In this document: in pieces, positions 44,895 to 53,219 of the stretch
Position numbering within the stretch: the first letter of the stretch is position 1
How the letters are laid out: each line of letters starts with the position of its first letter
Assembly: GCA_003220435.1 (NCBI GenBank)
Contig: QHSL01000081.1
Coordinates: 1 to 64,000, forward strand
Direction of reading: 5' to 3'
DNA length: 64,000 nucleotides
Origin: Candidatus Rokuibacteriota bacterium
Lineage (GTDB): Bacteria; Methylomirabilota; Methylomirabilia; Rokubacteriales; CSP1-6
Position numbers and translations under genes: made by a program
Notes under the pieces: generated by a model
What the model saw: only the letters and a program-made list of their open reading frames with translations
Database searches by the model: none
Told to the model about the DNA's origin: nothing

Positions 44895-45278
44895 TCACCG
44901 TTCGCCCTCCGGTCGGCGGCGCACGTTGAAGAAGATCTGCGGCGTCTTCCGCTTGGCGTCGATGGTGGCGCGCCCGGTGGCGGCCATCACGTAGAGCATG
45001 TTCAGCGCGTTCAGCGAGGACGCCACCAGTCGCCCCTTCCGGAAGCGGTCGAAGACGAGCCGCGCCGTCAGCCCCCGCCGGCCGCGGAGTCGCCGATAGA
45101 GCGCCTCGACCGCGGTCTTGCTGACGAGATTGAAGTTGCCGGCGTCGCGCTTGGCGAGCGAGACCGACATCACGAAGTACTGCCGCGGGCTTGACAGGAT
45201 GTAGTAGCGCTGGCGCTTGCCGTGGACTTCCCCGTGGAACTCGAGGCCCTTCGTCAAGCTGTCGACGCTCAGCTTCAT
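44895..45278 (-). CDS. Conserved-looking protein of unknown function
   Basis: 127 residues (MKLSVDSLTKGLEFHGEVHG, ending NVRRRPEGER), mixed alpha/beta and strongly basic (many Arg/Lys). The middle YYILSSPRQYFVMSVSLAKR suggests a globular nucleic-acid-binding or nuclease-like fold, but I see no catalytic motif and do not recognise a family. The codon pattern is consistent with real coding. It lies 31 bases after the polysaccharide deacetylase gene on the same strand and 80 bases before the GNAT gene. Confidence 0.7.
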   Translation of the reverse strand: MKLSVDSLTKGLEFHGEVHGKRQRYYILSSPRQYFVMSVSLAKRDAGNFNLVSKTAVEALYRRLRGRRGLTARLVFDRFRKGRLVASSLNALNMLYVMAATGRATIDAKRKTPQIFFNVRRRPEGER

Positions 45279-45309
45279 CGTGGTCTCCTCGGCGCGAGAG
45301 AGCGCAGGT

Positions 45310-46131
45310 TCATCGCTGGCTCAGGTAATGCTCGGCGATCTCGATCGGGCGCGCGATCCACACGTCCTTCTTGGCGAGGATGTACTGGATGAGCCGCTCG
45401 ACCATCCGCATCCGTGACGGGCGGCCGATGACTTGCGGATGGCCCATCACGTTGAAGAAGCCGCCCTCCTCGTAGGCGCCCTCGAACTCCTCCTTCCAGA
45501 TCTCGAAGACGTCCTCCTGGCTCCAGATCCCGTTGCCCACGGGCGGCACCGCGCTGAACCCGAAGTACACCCAGTCGTCGTTGACCCACGCGGTGGGCAG
45601 CTCCACCAGCTCGCCGTACGGGGTCTTGTGGCAGTAGGGCAGATCGGCGTCCATCAGGTTGCTGTGATAGACCAAGCCGTGCTTGCGGAGCAGCTCCATC
45701 GTGTGCTTGCTCGGGTCGCACGACGGCGCGCGCGAGCCCTGCGGCCGGATGCCCAGCACGTTCTGGAAGACGTCCAGCGTCTTCACCAGCAGCGCTTCCT
45801 CCTCCTCGCGGCCCGAGAGGAAAAACGGCTTCTCGTGCAGGTAGCCATGGTGACCGATCTCGTGCCCGCGCTTCAGGACCTCGCGGCACATGTCCGGGTA
45901 GCGCTCGACGATCCAGCCGGGAATGAAGAAGCCGCACTTGATGTCGTACTTGTCGAGGATCCGGAGGATGCGCGGCATCCCCGTCTTCGGCCCGTAGGCG
46001 CCCATGCCCATGTGGAGCGGCCGCTCGGCCAGCGCCGGATCGCGCAGGATCCATGGGCTCTCGCCGTCGACGTCGAACGAGATCATCACGGCGCACCGCG
46101 CGCCATTCTTCCACTTGATCGTTTGCTCCAT
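45310..46131 (-). CDS. Polysaccharide deacetylase family protein (allantoinase/PuuE-like)
   Basis: 273 residues. ATG 46131 (MEQTIKWKNGARCAVM) is chosen because AGGAG precedes it; the longer open frame upstream lies in the M20 peptidase gene. NodB-type motifs: SFDVDGES (metal Asp pair) and GHEIGHHGYLHE (metal His pair), then GSRAPSCDPS and NDDWVYFG. Proteins of this type (CE4-like, close to PuuE allantoinases) hydrolyse C-N bonds of acetylated sugars or cyclic amides. It follows the M20 peptidase, ten bases downstream, in one operon, so an amide or amidohydrolase role in nitrogen-compound use is more likely than wall deacetylation. Confidence 0.88.
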   Translation of the reverse strand: MEQTIKWKNGARCAVMISFDVDGESPWILRDPALAERPLHMGMGAYGPKTGMPRILRILDKYDIKCGFFIPGWIVERYPDMCREVLKRGHEIGHHGYLHEKPFFLSGREEEEALLVKTLDVFQNVLGIRPQGSRAPSCDPSKHTMELLRKHGLVYHSNLMDADLPYCHKTPYGELVELPTAWVNDDWVYFGFSAVPPVGNGIWSQEDVFEIWKEEFEGAYEEGGFFNVMGHPQVIGRPSRMRMVERLIQYILAKKDVWIARPIEIAEHYLSQR

Positions 46132-46141
46132 GAAAGGTCTC

Positions 46142-47467
46142 CTAAGCGCCCGCGACGTCGAGCAGCATCTCCGTGTAGGCGCGCACGCCCTCGCGCAGGT
46201 TCTCGAGCGAGATCCGCTCGTCGTTGCCGTGGATCCGCTGAAGCTCCGTGTCTTCGAGGATGAATGGGCTGAAGCCATAGCTGTGGAGCCCGCAGCGCCG
46301 GAACACCCAGTTGTCGGTGAATGCGACGAGGATCATCGGCGCCACCACGGCGCCCGGCACCCGCCGCCGCAGCGTGTCCGCCATGGCCTTGTAGAGCTCG
46401 GTGTCGGGTGGAGAGAGATTGGGGACCTTCGGCTCCCGGCTGATCGCGACCTCGACGTGTTCGTCGTCGACGACGCGCCGGACCCAGCCGGCGATCTCTT
46501 CGGGATCGTCGCCGGCCAGCAGCCGGCAGTCGATCTCGGCCGAGGCTTCGGGCGGGATCACGTTGATCTTCTCGCTGCCCTGCAGCACCGTCACCGCGAA
46601 CGTCGTGCGGACCATCGCGGCGAACTGGCGGTTTCCCAAAAATCGCGCTCGGAACGCCGGATCTTGCAGGCTCTGCGCCAGGTCGTCGTGCCCGGCGCCT
46701 TGCTCGGTCGGCCAGAGAGCGGACACGCGGGAGAAGTACTCCTGCACCTCCGGGAGTACGCGGACCGGCCGCTCGGCCTCGAGCAGACGGTTGAGCGCGC
46801 GAATGAGCCGGTGCGGCGCGGTGTCGGGCCACGGCATCGAGCCGTGGCCGGGCTCGCTGCGGGCCGTGAGCGTGAGCGGCAGGCCCGTCTTCTCCGAGAT
46901 GACGATGGAGGCGAGCGGTGCCCTGAGGTCGTGATGCGGCTGGATCGCCCCGAGCTCGGAGATCGCGTACTCGGCCCCGGCGAGCCAGTCGCGGCGGTGG
47001 TCGGCGATGAACTGGGCGCCGAACTCGCTCCCAGCCTCCTCGTCGGCCGTGGCCAGGAACACCAGATCGCGCTTGAGCGGCACGCGGGCCCGCTGCAGCG
47101 CCAGCATGGCCGCCAGTTGGAGGATGCCGGTCGACTTCATGTCGATCGCGCCGCGTCCGTAGAGATAGTCGTCGGCGATCACGCCGCCGAACGGGTCCAC
47201 CGTCCAGTACCGACGATCGGCGTACACCACGTCGACGTGGTGGTGGAGCACGATCCCGCCGAGCGAGCCGTCGCCGGCCAGGCGCGCGTAGAGGCTGGCC
47301 CGGCCGGGCGCCGCCTCGATCGTCTCGCTCACGATGCCGTCGCGCCCCAGCACCTCGGCCAGGAACCGCGTGCCGGCGATCTCGTTGCCCGGCGGGTTCG
47401 TGGTGTCGATCATCAGGTAGCGACGGAGCAGGTCGATCGTCTCGTCGCCCAGCGCGGCCCAATCCAT
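46142..47467 (-). CDS. M20-family metallopeptidase (ArgE/DapE/CPG2 type)
   Basis: 441 residues from ATG 47467; a GTG three bases upstream is an alternative. Zinc-site motifs: LHHHVDVV (His-x-Asp), YGRGAIDMKST, TADEEAGSEFGA and a C-terminal YGFSPF. Usual length for M20 enzymes; the central dimerisation domain is present (GHGSMPWPDTAPHRLIRAL). It hydrolyses amide bonds of acylated amino acids or dipeptides. The ATG overlaps the TGA of the preceding 60-residue gene (ATGA), so it is coupled to it and to the PaaK-like gene. The substrate is unknown. Confidence 0.93.
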   Translation of the reverse strand: MDWAALGDETIDLLRRYLMIDTTNPPGNEIAGTRFLAEVLGRDGIVSETIEAAPGRASLYARLAGDGSLGGIVLHHHVDVVYADRRYWTVDPFGGVIADDYLYGRGAIDMKSTGILQLAAMLALQRARVPLKRDLVFLATADEEAGSEFGAQFIADHRRDWLAGAEYAISELGAIQPHHDLRAPLASIVISEKTGLPLTLTARSEPGHGSMPWPDTAPHRLIRALNRLLEAERPVRVLPEVQEYFSRVSALWPTEQGAGHDDLAQSLQDPAFRARFLGNRQFAAMVRTTFAVTVLQGSEKINVIPPEASAEIDCRLLAGDDPEEIAGWVRRVVDDEHVEVAISREPKVPNLSPPDTELYKAMADTLRRRVPGAVVAPMILVAFTDNWVFRRCGLHSYGFSPFILEDTELQRIHGNDERISLENLREGVRAYTEMLLDVAGA

Positions 47468-47649
47468 CACCGCGTCTCCGCCTCCGGGATCATCGCCTCG
47501 ACGTCCCCGAGCTCCCAGCGGGCCATGTGACAGTAGAGGTCGAGCAGCTGCATCGTGCGCTCGATGGCCGGGTTGTCGCTCGCCTGCCGGAGCCGCTGCA
47601 CCTCGGCCTGAATGCCGCGGATCCGCTCGATCGTCTCCTCGCGCGTCAC
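47467..47649 (-). CDS. 60-residue helical protein coupled to PaaK-like and M20 genes
   Basis: From GTG 47649 the frame encodes MTREETIERIRGIQAEVQRL and ends MIPEAETR, entirely helical with heptad-like spacing. Its GTG overlaps the ligase stop (GTGA) and its TGA overlaps the peptidase ATG (ATGA), so it is flanked by two coupling overlaps. It has no recognised family. It may be a subunit, inhibitor or adaptor of one of the neighbouring enzymes. The overlaps on both sides make it very likely to be a real gene. Confidence 0.8.
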   Translation of the reverse strand: MTREETIERIRGIQAEVQRLRQASDNPAIERTMQLLDLYCHMARWELGDVEAMIPEAETR

Positions 47650-49022
47650 GCGCCGGGCCCTCCGGTGAGCTGCCAGCGGTGCTCGACCGGCCGGTGATCG
47701 AAGAAGCGCTTGGCCTTCAGCTCGTAGCGCGGCAGGCTTCCGGGCTTCTGGACCTCGACGCCGATGGAGACGCCGATGACTGATTTGAACACCGCCTCCG
47801 CCTCGCGACCGACGGACGCGTAGCGGTCCTCGCCGATCTCGGCGCGGGCTTCGACTTTCACCGTCACGAAATCGTTGACGGCGTCGCGGGCGACGTGAAG
47901 CTCGTAGTGCTCCGAGAGGCCAGCCACGCGGTGCAGCAGCGCCTCGAGCGCCGACGGGTAGACGTTGACGCCCTTGACGATGATCATCTGGTCGGTGCGG
48001 CCGAGCACCCCGCCCGGATAGTAGAGCCACGTGGTGCCGCACCCACAAGGTACGTCCGTCCAGCGGACGAGATCGTGCGTCCGGTACTTGATCAGGGGCT
48101 GGCCGTCCTGGATGTAGCTCGTGACGATGTGCTCGCCGACCTCGCCGTAGGGCACTGGGTGGCCCGACTCGTCGACGACGAGCGCGTGATACCACTCCTC
48201 GCACAGGTGAACGCCGCCCTGCAGCGGGCAGCCCGGGTTGGTGGGGCCGAGCTCGGCGATCCCGTAGAGCTCGTAACACTTGGCGCCCCACAGCTCTTCG
48301 ATCGCCCGGCGCGTCGCCGGGATGCTGGCGCCGGGCTCGCCGGCGACATAGACGTGCGAGATCGACGTCTTCGCCAGGTCCATGCCGATCTCGCGCGCCG
48401 TCTCGCCGAGGTAGAGCGCGTACGTCGGCGTCGCCAGGAGCACGTCCGGACGGTACTGCTCGATCTGGCGCAGGCGCGCCTTGCTGTCGAGGCCGCCGCC
48501 CGAGACGACGGTGGCGCCGAGACGGCGCACGCCCATGTAGGCCGACCAGAACGCGGCGAAGATGCCCCAGTTGAACGCGAAGTAGAAGCTGTGGCGCGCG
48601 CGGAGGCCGGCCGCCCAGAAGCCGTAGACCCACGACTCGCCCCACAGCTCGGCGCTGTGATACGTGAGCGGGATGTGCAGCGGCACCCCGGTCGAGCCGG
48701 AGGTGGCGAACCGCTGATGGAAGAAGTCCTCGGAGATCGCGAGGGCGTCGCCGAACGGCGGGCTCACCGCCTGGGCGTCGAGGATCTCCTTCTTGTCGAT
48801 GAACGGCAGGCGCTTGACGAAGTCGTCCATCGTGCGAATCTGCTCGGGCCGCACCTTGTGGCGGTCGAGCAGCTTGCGGTACATCGGGCTGTGCGCGTAC
48901 GCGTACGCGATCACGGTCTGGAGCTTCCGGAGATGGAGGCGGTCGAGGTCGGCGCGCGGCATCGTCTGCGTGTACGGATTCCAGAACCGCTGGGCCTCGA
49001 CTTCCGGCTTGTAGAGCTGCAT
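47646..49022 (-). CDS. Phenylacetate-CoA ligase-like (PaaK) AMP-forming enzyme
   Basis: 458 residues. The adenylate-forming P-loop FATSGSTGVPLHIPL (about 105-119), YGIAELGPT, GEHIVTSY, YRTHDLVRW, the zinc-type CGCG and GRTDQMIIVKGVNVYPS follow in order and are typical of PaaK-type aryl-CoA ligases. It activates an aromatic or related acid with ATP and joins it to CoA. The substrate cannot be told from sequence. The ATG follows TAA directly (TAAATG) in a 21-base tandem duplication described separately. It is coupled downstream to the 60-residue protein and the peptidase. Confidence 0.9.
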   Translation of the reverse strand: MQLYKPEVEAQRFWNPYTQTMPRADLDRLHLRKLQTVIAYAYAHSPMYRKLLDRHKVRPEQIRTMDDFVKRLPFIDKKEILDAQAVSPPFGDALAISEDFFHQRFATSGSTGVPLHIPLTYHSAELWGESWVYGFWAAGLRARHSFYFAFNWGIFAAFWSAYMGVRRLGATVVSGGGLDSKARLRQIEQYRPDVLLATPTYALYLGETAREIGMDLAKTSISHVYVAGEPGASIPATRRAIEELWGAKCYELYGIAELGPTNPGCPLQGGVHLCEEWYHALVVDESGHPVPYGEVGEHIVTSYIQDGQPLIKYRTHDLVRWTDVPCGCGTTWLYYPGGVLGRTDQMIIVKGVNVYPSALEALLHRVAGLSEHYELHVARDAVNDFVTVKVEARAEIGEDRYASVGREAEAVFKSVIGVSIGVEVQKPGSLPRYELKAKRFFDHRPVEHRWQLTGGPGA

Positions 49023-49061
49023 TTATCGGAGCTCGTGGGCCATTTATCGGAGCTCGTGGTC
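49020..49061. repeat. 21-bp tandem duplication carrying stop and start codons
   Basis: Two 21-base units (49020-49040 and 49041-49061) differ at one base. Each contains, on the minus strand, the end of the MetE-like gene (CACGAGCTCCGATAA) and ATG. The duplication moved the ligase start 21 bases away while keeping a TAAATG coupling at both positions. Confidence 0.85.
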
Positions 49062-50126
49062 GCCTTGGACCGAGGGTGGCCTGTTCGAGGTGCTCGGGGC
49101 ACCGACAAGCCCGTTTCTGACCTCATGCGCACCAGCGACGAGGGCTTGCAGCTTCGCGAACGCCAGGTGCCGAGGCAGCCGCGCCAGCCCGCAGTCGGGG
49201 TTGATCCACAGCTTCTCGGCCCTCACGCTCTCGAGGAGCCGCCTGATCCGCCGCGCGACGAGATCCGGGCTCTCGACGTAGAAGTTCTTGAGGTCGAGCA
49301 CGCCGGCCCCCAGCTCCTTCGGGCAATCGAACTCGCGCCAGAGCCGGGTCTCGGCCATCTCGCGGTTGGCGAACTCGAGGACGAGCTGGTCGGCGCTCAC
49401 GCCGCAGATGGCCGGGAACAGGGGCCGGTACGTCCGCTCGCCGTAGCCGAATCCCTCCAGCGTGCCGAAGCAGATGTGCCAGAAGCGGCGCTCCACCGCG
49501 ACGCCGTCGAAGCACCGGTCGTACAGCTCGATGAGTCGCTTCGGCTCCATGAGAAAGCTCTGGTACACGTCGTCGAGCTGGAGGTTGCGCGCGCCGCCGG
49601 CGGCGAGCGCCCGGAGCTCGCGGTTGATGATCGTCGCCAGGTCCGCCGCGACCTCGAGCCGGTCGCGGTAGGGGCCGCCCTTGGTGATCTGGGTCGCCAG
49701 CGTCATCGGGCCCGGAAGCGTGATCTTGAAGGGCCGCGTCGTCGCCCGCCGCAGATACTCGAGCTCCTTCAGCGCGCCGAGCCCCTCGGGCGCGGAGATC
49801 CGCTCCTGGGGCTCGTAGAACACGTGGCCGTCGTAGGCGAGCACGCCGACCTTCCGGCGCGGCTCGAGCTGCCGGAGGCCGCGGAAGTACTTGAAGATCG
49901 ACACGATGAAACCCTGGCGCCGCATCTCGCCGTCGGAGATCAGGTCGACGCCGGCGCGCTCCTGGTCGCGGATCGCCGTGTCGACGGCGTCGTTCTCGGT
50001 CTCCGCGAGGTCCATCGCGCCGAAGCCGCCGGCCTCGATCTTCTCCCAGGCGGCCCAGAGCCAGGCCGGGATGGCATAGCTGCCGACGACGGTCGTGGGA
50101 AGAATCGGCAGCGCCGGGGCCGTCAC
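49044..50126 (-). CDS. MetE-type (cobalamin-independent methionine synthase II family) protein
   Basis: 360 residues from GTG 50126. It is the C-terminal-domain-only form of MetE, a UROD/MetE-like barrel. Probable zinc ligands are His and Cys in FWHICFG, Glu in LEFANRE and Cys in NPDCGL. LDDVYQSFL and TLPGPMTLA are also typical. Such shorter proteins transfer methyl groups from a cobalamin or other donor rather than from folate-polyglutamate; the donor here is unknown. It is the first gene after the Liv-type binding protein gene (seven bases apart) and precedes the ligase, all on one strand. Confidence 0.87.
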   Translation of the reverse strand: MTAPALPILPTTVVGSYAIPAWLWAAWEKIEAGGFGAMDLAETENDAVDTAIRDQERAGVDLISDGEMRRQGFIVSIFKYFRGLRQLEPRRKVGVLAYDGHVFYEPQERISAPEGLGALKELEYLRRATTRPFKITLPGPMTLATQITKGGPYRDRLEVAADLATIINRELRALAAGGARNLQLDDVYQSFLMEPKRLIELYDRCFDGVAVERRFWHICFGTLEGFGYGERTYRPLFPAICGVSADQLVLEFANREMAETRLWREFDCPKELGAGVLDLKNFYVESPDLVARRIRRLLESVRAEKLWINPDCGLARLPRHLAFAKLQALVAGAHEVRNGLVGAPSTSNRPPSVQGDHELR

Positions 50127-50133
50127 GCGTGCT

Positions 50134-51312
50134 CTACTCGGCGAGCGTGAAAACGCCCCGCTTCACGGTGAGGGCCCAGACGTGCCCGACGTTCACGCCG
50201 AGCTCGTTCATCGTGACCGCGCCGATGGCGCCGTCGTACGCCTTGAGCCCTGCCCAGCACTTCGCGAGCTTGTCGCGATCGCTCTCGAGGTCGTCCGGCT
50301 TGTTGGTCACACCCGCGGTCTCGATGCACATCTTGGAGATGAAGAGCTGGTCGTACATCGCGAGCCCGGACGAGTTGGGGCGCTTGCCCCCGGAGCGCTC
50401 GAGGAACTTCTTCACGAAGGCCTGCACACGCGGGGTCGGCCGCTCGTTCCACGCGTAGGTGGTGGTGTACCACCCCTCGACGGCGTCGCCGCCGAGCGTG
50501 ACGAGGTCGGGCGTGGCGGTCGCGACGCCGCCGTGGAACGGCCCCTTGTAGCCCTGCCGGCGCGCCTCCTTGGCGATCAGCGCCGCCTCCCGCGAGCCGG
50601 AGCCGAGGAAGAGCATGTCGGGCTGCTTACTGAGCGCGCGGGTGACCTGCGCGCTGAAGTCGAGGTCGCCGGTCTGGAAGGTGATCGAGTCCAGCAGCTC
50701 GATCCCCGCCTGCTGGAAGGTGCCCGGCATCACGCGCGTCGCCTCCGCGGTGGAGATCGCGTCGGCCTGGTTGTAGATGATGGTCGCCTTCTTGACGCTC
50801 GGGTTCTGCTTGCGAAGGGCCGCGAGCCCGGTGCCCAGCGCCTTGGCGGCGCCGGGGTTCATCGTATAAGCCCACGGCCGGAACTTGTCGGTGAGCCCTG
50901 GTGCGGCAGCGGTCGGGGTGATGATCGGGATCTTCAGGCTGGCCGAGAGTGGGAACATGACGCCGGCGCTCGAGCTGGAGATCGATCCGTGGATCATCAG
51001 CACCCGGTCGGTCTGGGCCAGCCGGCGCGTCAGCGTGACCGACTCCTTGGGATCACCGCGGTCGTCGGCGACCACCAGCTCGATCGGCAAGCCGCCGATC
51101 CCGCCGGCGGCATTGATCTCGTCGCGCGCGAACTCGGCGCCGATCAACCCGTGCTGGCCCCAGTCGACGAAGATCCCGGCCATCGGCATGATCACGCCGA
51201 GTCGCACCTTGTCCCCCGCCAGCTTCGCGCCGGCGGCCGGAGAGAGCGCCAGGCTGGCGAGCGCCACCGTGACGACCGTGATCTTTAGCGCGCGACGCCG
51301 AAACCCCCTCAT
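50134..51312 (-). CDS. livK: Branched-chain amino-acid type ABC transporter substrate-binding protein
   Basis: 392 residues with a signal peptide (about 1-29, cleavage after AGAKLA or AGA). The Peripla_BP_6/LivJK pattern is clear: LGVIMPMAGIF, AAGGIGG, ELVVADDRGDP, SSSSAG, NQADAIST and YDQLFISK. It binds a ligand in the periplasm and delivers it to a LivHMGF pump; the matching pump genes lie on the opposite strand, divergently, at 51488-54887. A strong GAGGGGAG Shine-Dalgarno precedes the ATG. The cargo could be a branched amino acid or another small compound, as Liv relatives are diverse. Confidence 0.92.
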   Translation of the reverse strand: MRGFRRRALKITVVTVALASLALSPAAGAKLAGDKVRLGVIMPMAGIFVDWGQHGLIGAEFARDEINAAGGIGGLPIELVVADDRGDPKESVTLTRRLAQTDRVLMIHGSISSSSAGVMFPLSASLKIPIITPTAAAPGLTDKFRPWAYTMNPGAAKALGTGLAALRKQNPSVKKATIIYNQADAISTAEATRVMPGTFQQAGIELLDSITFQTGDLDFSAQVTRALSKQPDMLFLGSGSREAALIAKEARRQGYKGPFHGGVATATPDLVTLGGDAVEGWYTTTYAWNERPTPRVQAFVKKFLERSGGKRPNSSGLAMYDQLFISKMCIETAGVTNKPDDLESDRDKLAKCWAGLKAYDGAIGAVTMNELGVNVGHVWALTVKRGVFTLAE

Positions 51313-51327
51313 GTCAGTGCTCTCCCC

Positions 51328-51426
51328 TCATCGCGCCCTCACGCGAAAGAAACCCTCCTCGAAGGCGATCCACTCGTGCAGCCGCATGCCGGTTGGAAAG
51401 ATGCGAATCTTCGTGAGCACGGGCAT
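51328..51426 (-). pseudogene. Fragment of an NMT1/SsuA-like ABC substrate-binding protein N-terminus
   Basis: From ATG 51426 the minus strand encodes 32 residues: MPVLTKIRIFPTGMR, then LHEWIAFEEGFF and RVRAR before the stop. The FPTGMRLHEWIAFEEGFF part matches the opening of NMT1/THI5-like binding proteins of ABC importers, which continue for about 300 residues. The frame ends at once, so only the start survives between the Liv binding-protein gene and the divergent livH promoter. Evidence is short. Confidence 0.45.
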
Positions 51427-51473
51427 CGTTGGGCGACGGTAATACGGCGGACCGAACGCTGTCAATCCAGGTG

Positions 51474-51479
51474 TATGAT
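51474..51479 (+). promoter_or_regulatory. -10 element of livH, probably leaderless
   Basis: TATGAT ends eight bases before the livH ATG (51488). No -35 at the usual distance is seen. Confidence 0.4.
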
Positions 51480-51487
51480 CGCGCACA

Positions 51488-52357
51488 ATGTTCGTCCAGC
51501 AGCTCGTCAACGGGCTGATGCTCGGCGGTGCGTACGCTCTCGTCGCGATCGGGTACACGCTCATCTTCGGCGTCCTGAACCTGCTCCACCTGGCGCACGG
51601 CGAGGTCTTCATGGTCGGCGCCTACGTGGGGCTCGCGCTGGCCCTCGCCGGCTTCTCGCCCTGGGCGACGCTCGCGGGCGCGATGCTCGCCGCGGCCGTG
51701 CTCGGTGTCGTCGTCGAGCGTGTCGCGTTTCGCCCGGTGCGCAATCGGGGAAGTCACGTCACGCCGTTGATGACGACGATCGCCGTCGGCCTCGTGCTCC
51801 AGCACGGCGTGGTGAAGATCTTCGGCGCCGAGCCGGTGGCGTTCCCGGCGCCCTTCGCGTCGGCGTCGCTCGACCTCGGCCCCGTGACGCTCACCACGCT
51901 CCAGCTGCTCATCCTCGGCACGTCCGTGGCGCTGATGGCGTTGCTCGAGCTGTTCCTGCGCGCGACGCCGGCGGGCATGGCGATCCGAGCGACGGCCGAG
52001 AACCCGACGGTCGCCGGGCTCATGGGCATCAACGTCTCTCTGGCGATCGTGCTCACCTTCGCGATCGCCTCGGCGCTCGCCGGGGCGGCCGGCGTCCTGC
52101 TGGCCTGGAACTTCACCGCGCTGAGCCCGTTCTTCGGCGTGCGGGTCGGCCTCAAGGGGCTCGCCATCATGCTGCTGGGCGGGCTCGGCAACGTCACCGG
52201 CGCGATGGTCGGCGGCCTGATCGTGGGCGTCGTCGAGGTGCTGAGCGTCGCCTATCTCGCGTCGTCGTACCGGGACGCGTTCGCGTTCGCGGTGATGATC
52301 CTGATCCTCCTCGTGCGTCCGACGGGGCTCCTCGGCGCGCGGCTCCAGAGCGGCTGA
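51488..52357 (+). CDS. livH: Liv-type ABC transporter permease (LivH)
   Basis: 289 residues with about eight membrane segments. The opening LVNGLMLGGAYALVAIGYTL and FGVLNLLHLAHGEVFMVGAY are typical of LivH, with a conserved region ending LLGGLGNVTGAMVGG. It forms the membrane channel with LivM, powered by LivG and LivF. First gene of the operon livH-livM-livG-livF-livH2; a -10 lies eight bases before the ATG, so the message is probably leaderless. No anomaly. Confidence 0.95.
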   Translation: MFVQQLVNGLMLGGAYALVAIGYTLIFGVLNLLHLAHGEVFMVGAYVGLALALAGFSPWATLAGAMLAAAVLGVVVERVAFRPVRNRGSHVTPLMTTIAVGLVLQHGVVKIFGAEPVAFPAPFASASLDLGPVTLTTLQLLILGTSVALMALLELFLRATPAGMAIRATAENPTVAGLMGINVSLAIVLTFAIASALAGAAGVLLAWNFTALSPFFGVRVGLKGLAIMLLGGLGNVTGAMVGGLIVGVVEVLSVAYLASSYRDAFAFAVMILILLVRPTGLLGARLQSG

Positions 52358-52364
52358 GGTCCGG

Positions 52365-53219
52365 GTGCTCTCGGATCACGCCGTCTCGATCCTGATCTTC
52401 GCGGGCATCGACATCATCATGGCACTGTCGTTCTTCCTGCCCGCGTCCGCGGGGCAGCTCTCGGCCGGCCAGGGCGGCTTCATGGCCCTCGGCGCCTACA
52501 CGTCCGCCTACCTGTCGGTGCACCATCAGGCGCCGTTCCCTCTGGCGCTCGCCGCCGGTGGTCTCGTCGGCGGCCTGGTCGGGCTCGTCGTCGGCTTTCC
52601 GGCCCTGCGTCTGCGCGGGCTCTACCTCGTGCTCGTCACCTTCGGCTTCGGCGAGATGGTCCGCGTGCTGTTCCTGAGTGCGCCCGCGTTCGGCGGCCCC
52701 GCGGGCTTCGCGGGCATCCCGCCCACCACGACCATCTGGTACGTGCTCGGGCTGGTCCTCGTCCTCGTCTATTTCTTCGCGCGGCTCAGCCGCTCGCGCA
52801 TGGGGCGCGCCTTCGCGGCGCTGCGCGACGACGAGGCGGCCGCCGAGGCGATGGGGGTGAACTCGACCTACGTGAAGCTGGCGGCCTTCGCGGCGGGCGG
52901 TGTCATCGCCGGGCTCGGTGGCGGACTCTACGCTCACTACACCCTCTTCATCGATCCCGAGGCGTTCGGGGTGGGGCGGTCGCTCTTCGTCATGCTCTAC
53001 GCGGTGTTCGGCGGGCTCGCGAGCTTCTGGGGCTCCGTTGTCGGCGCGGCCATCCTCTCGGTCCTGCCCGAGCTGCTGCGCTGGGTGAAGGACTGGCGCG
53101 AGATCCTCTACGGGCTGCTGGTGCTGCTCATGATGCTGGTGCGGCCGCAGGGCCTGCTCGATCCCACCCTGTTGGCCCGGATCTCGGCACGCGGTGAGCG
53201 AGCCGCTGCTCGCGGTTGA
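52365..53219 (+). CDS. livM: Liv-type ABC transporter permease (LivM)
   Basis: 284 residues from GTG 52365, seven bases after livH. Membrane protein with the pattern SFFLPASAGQLSAGQGGFMA and the LivM signature SRMGRAFAALRDDEAAAEAM (cytoplasmic loop that contacts the ATPase). Shorter than many LivM proteins at the N-terminus, since the extra first helix of E. coli LivM is not present. Its last 26 bases overlap livG. Confidence 0.94.
   Translation: MLSDHAVSILIFAGIDIIMALSFFLPASAGQLSAGQGGFMALGAYTSAYLSVHHQAPFPLALAAGGLVGGLVGLVVGFPALRLRGLYLVLVTFGFGEMVRVLFLSAPAFGGPAGFAGIPPTTTIWYVLGLVLVLVYFFARLSRSRMGRAFAALRDDEAAAEAMGVNSTYVKLAAFAAGGVIAGLGGGLYAHYTLFIDPEAFGVGRSLFVMLYAVFGGLASFWGSVVGAAILSVLPELLRWVKDWREILYGLLVLLMMLVRPQGLLDPTLLARISARGERAAARG

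Noticed and set aside
45310-46278. Longer deacetylase starting at MASAHSSS
   Set aside because: The extra residues lie in the M20 gene and have no family match; ATG 46131 has a proper Shine-Dalgarno.
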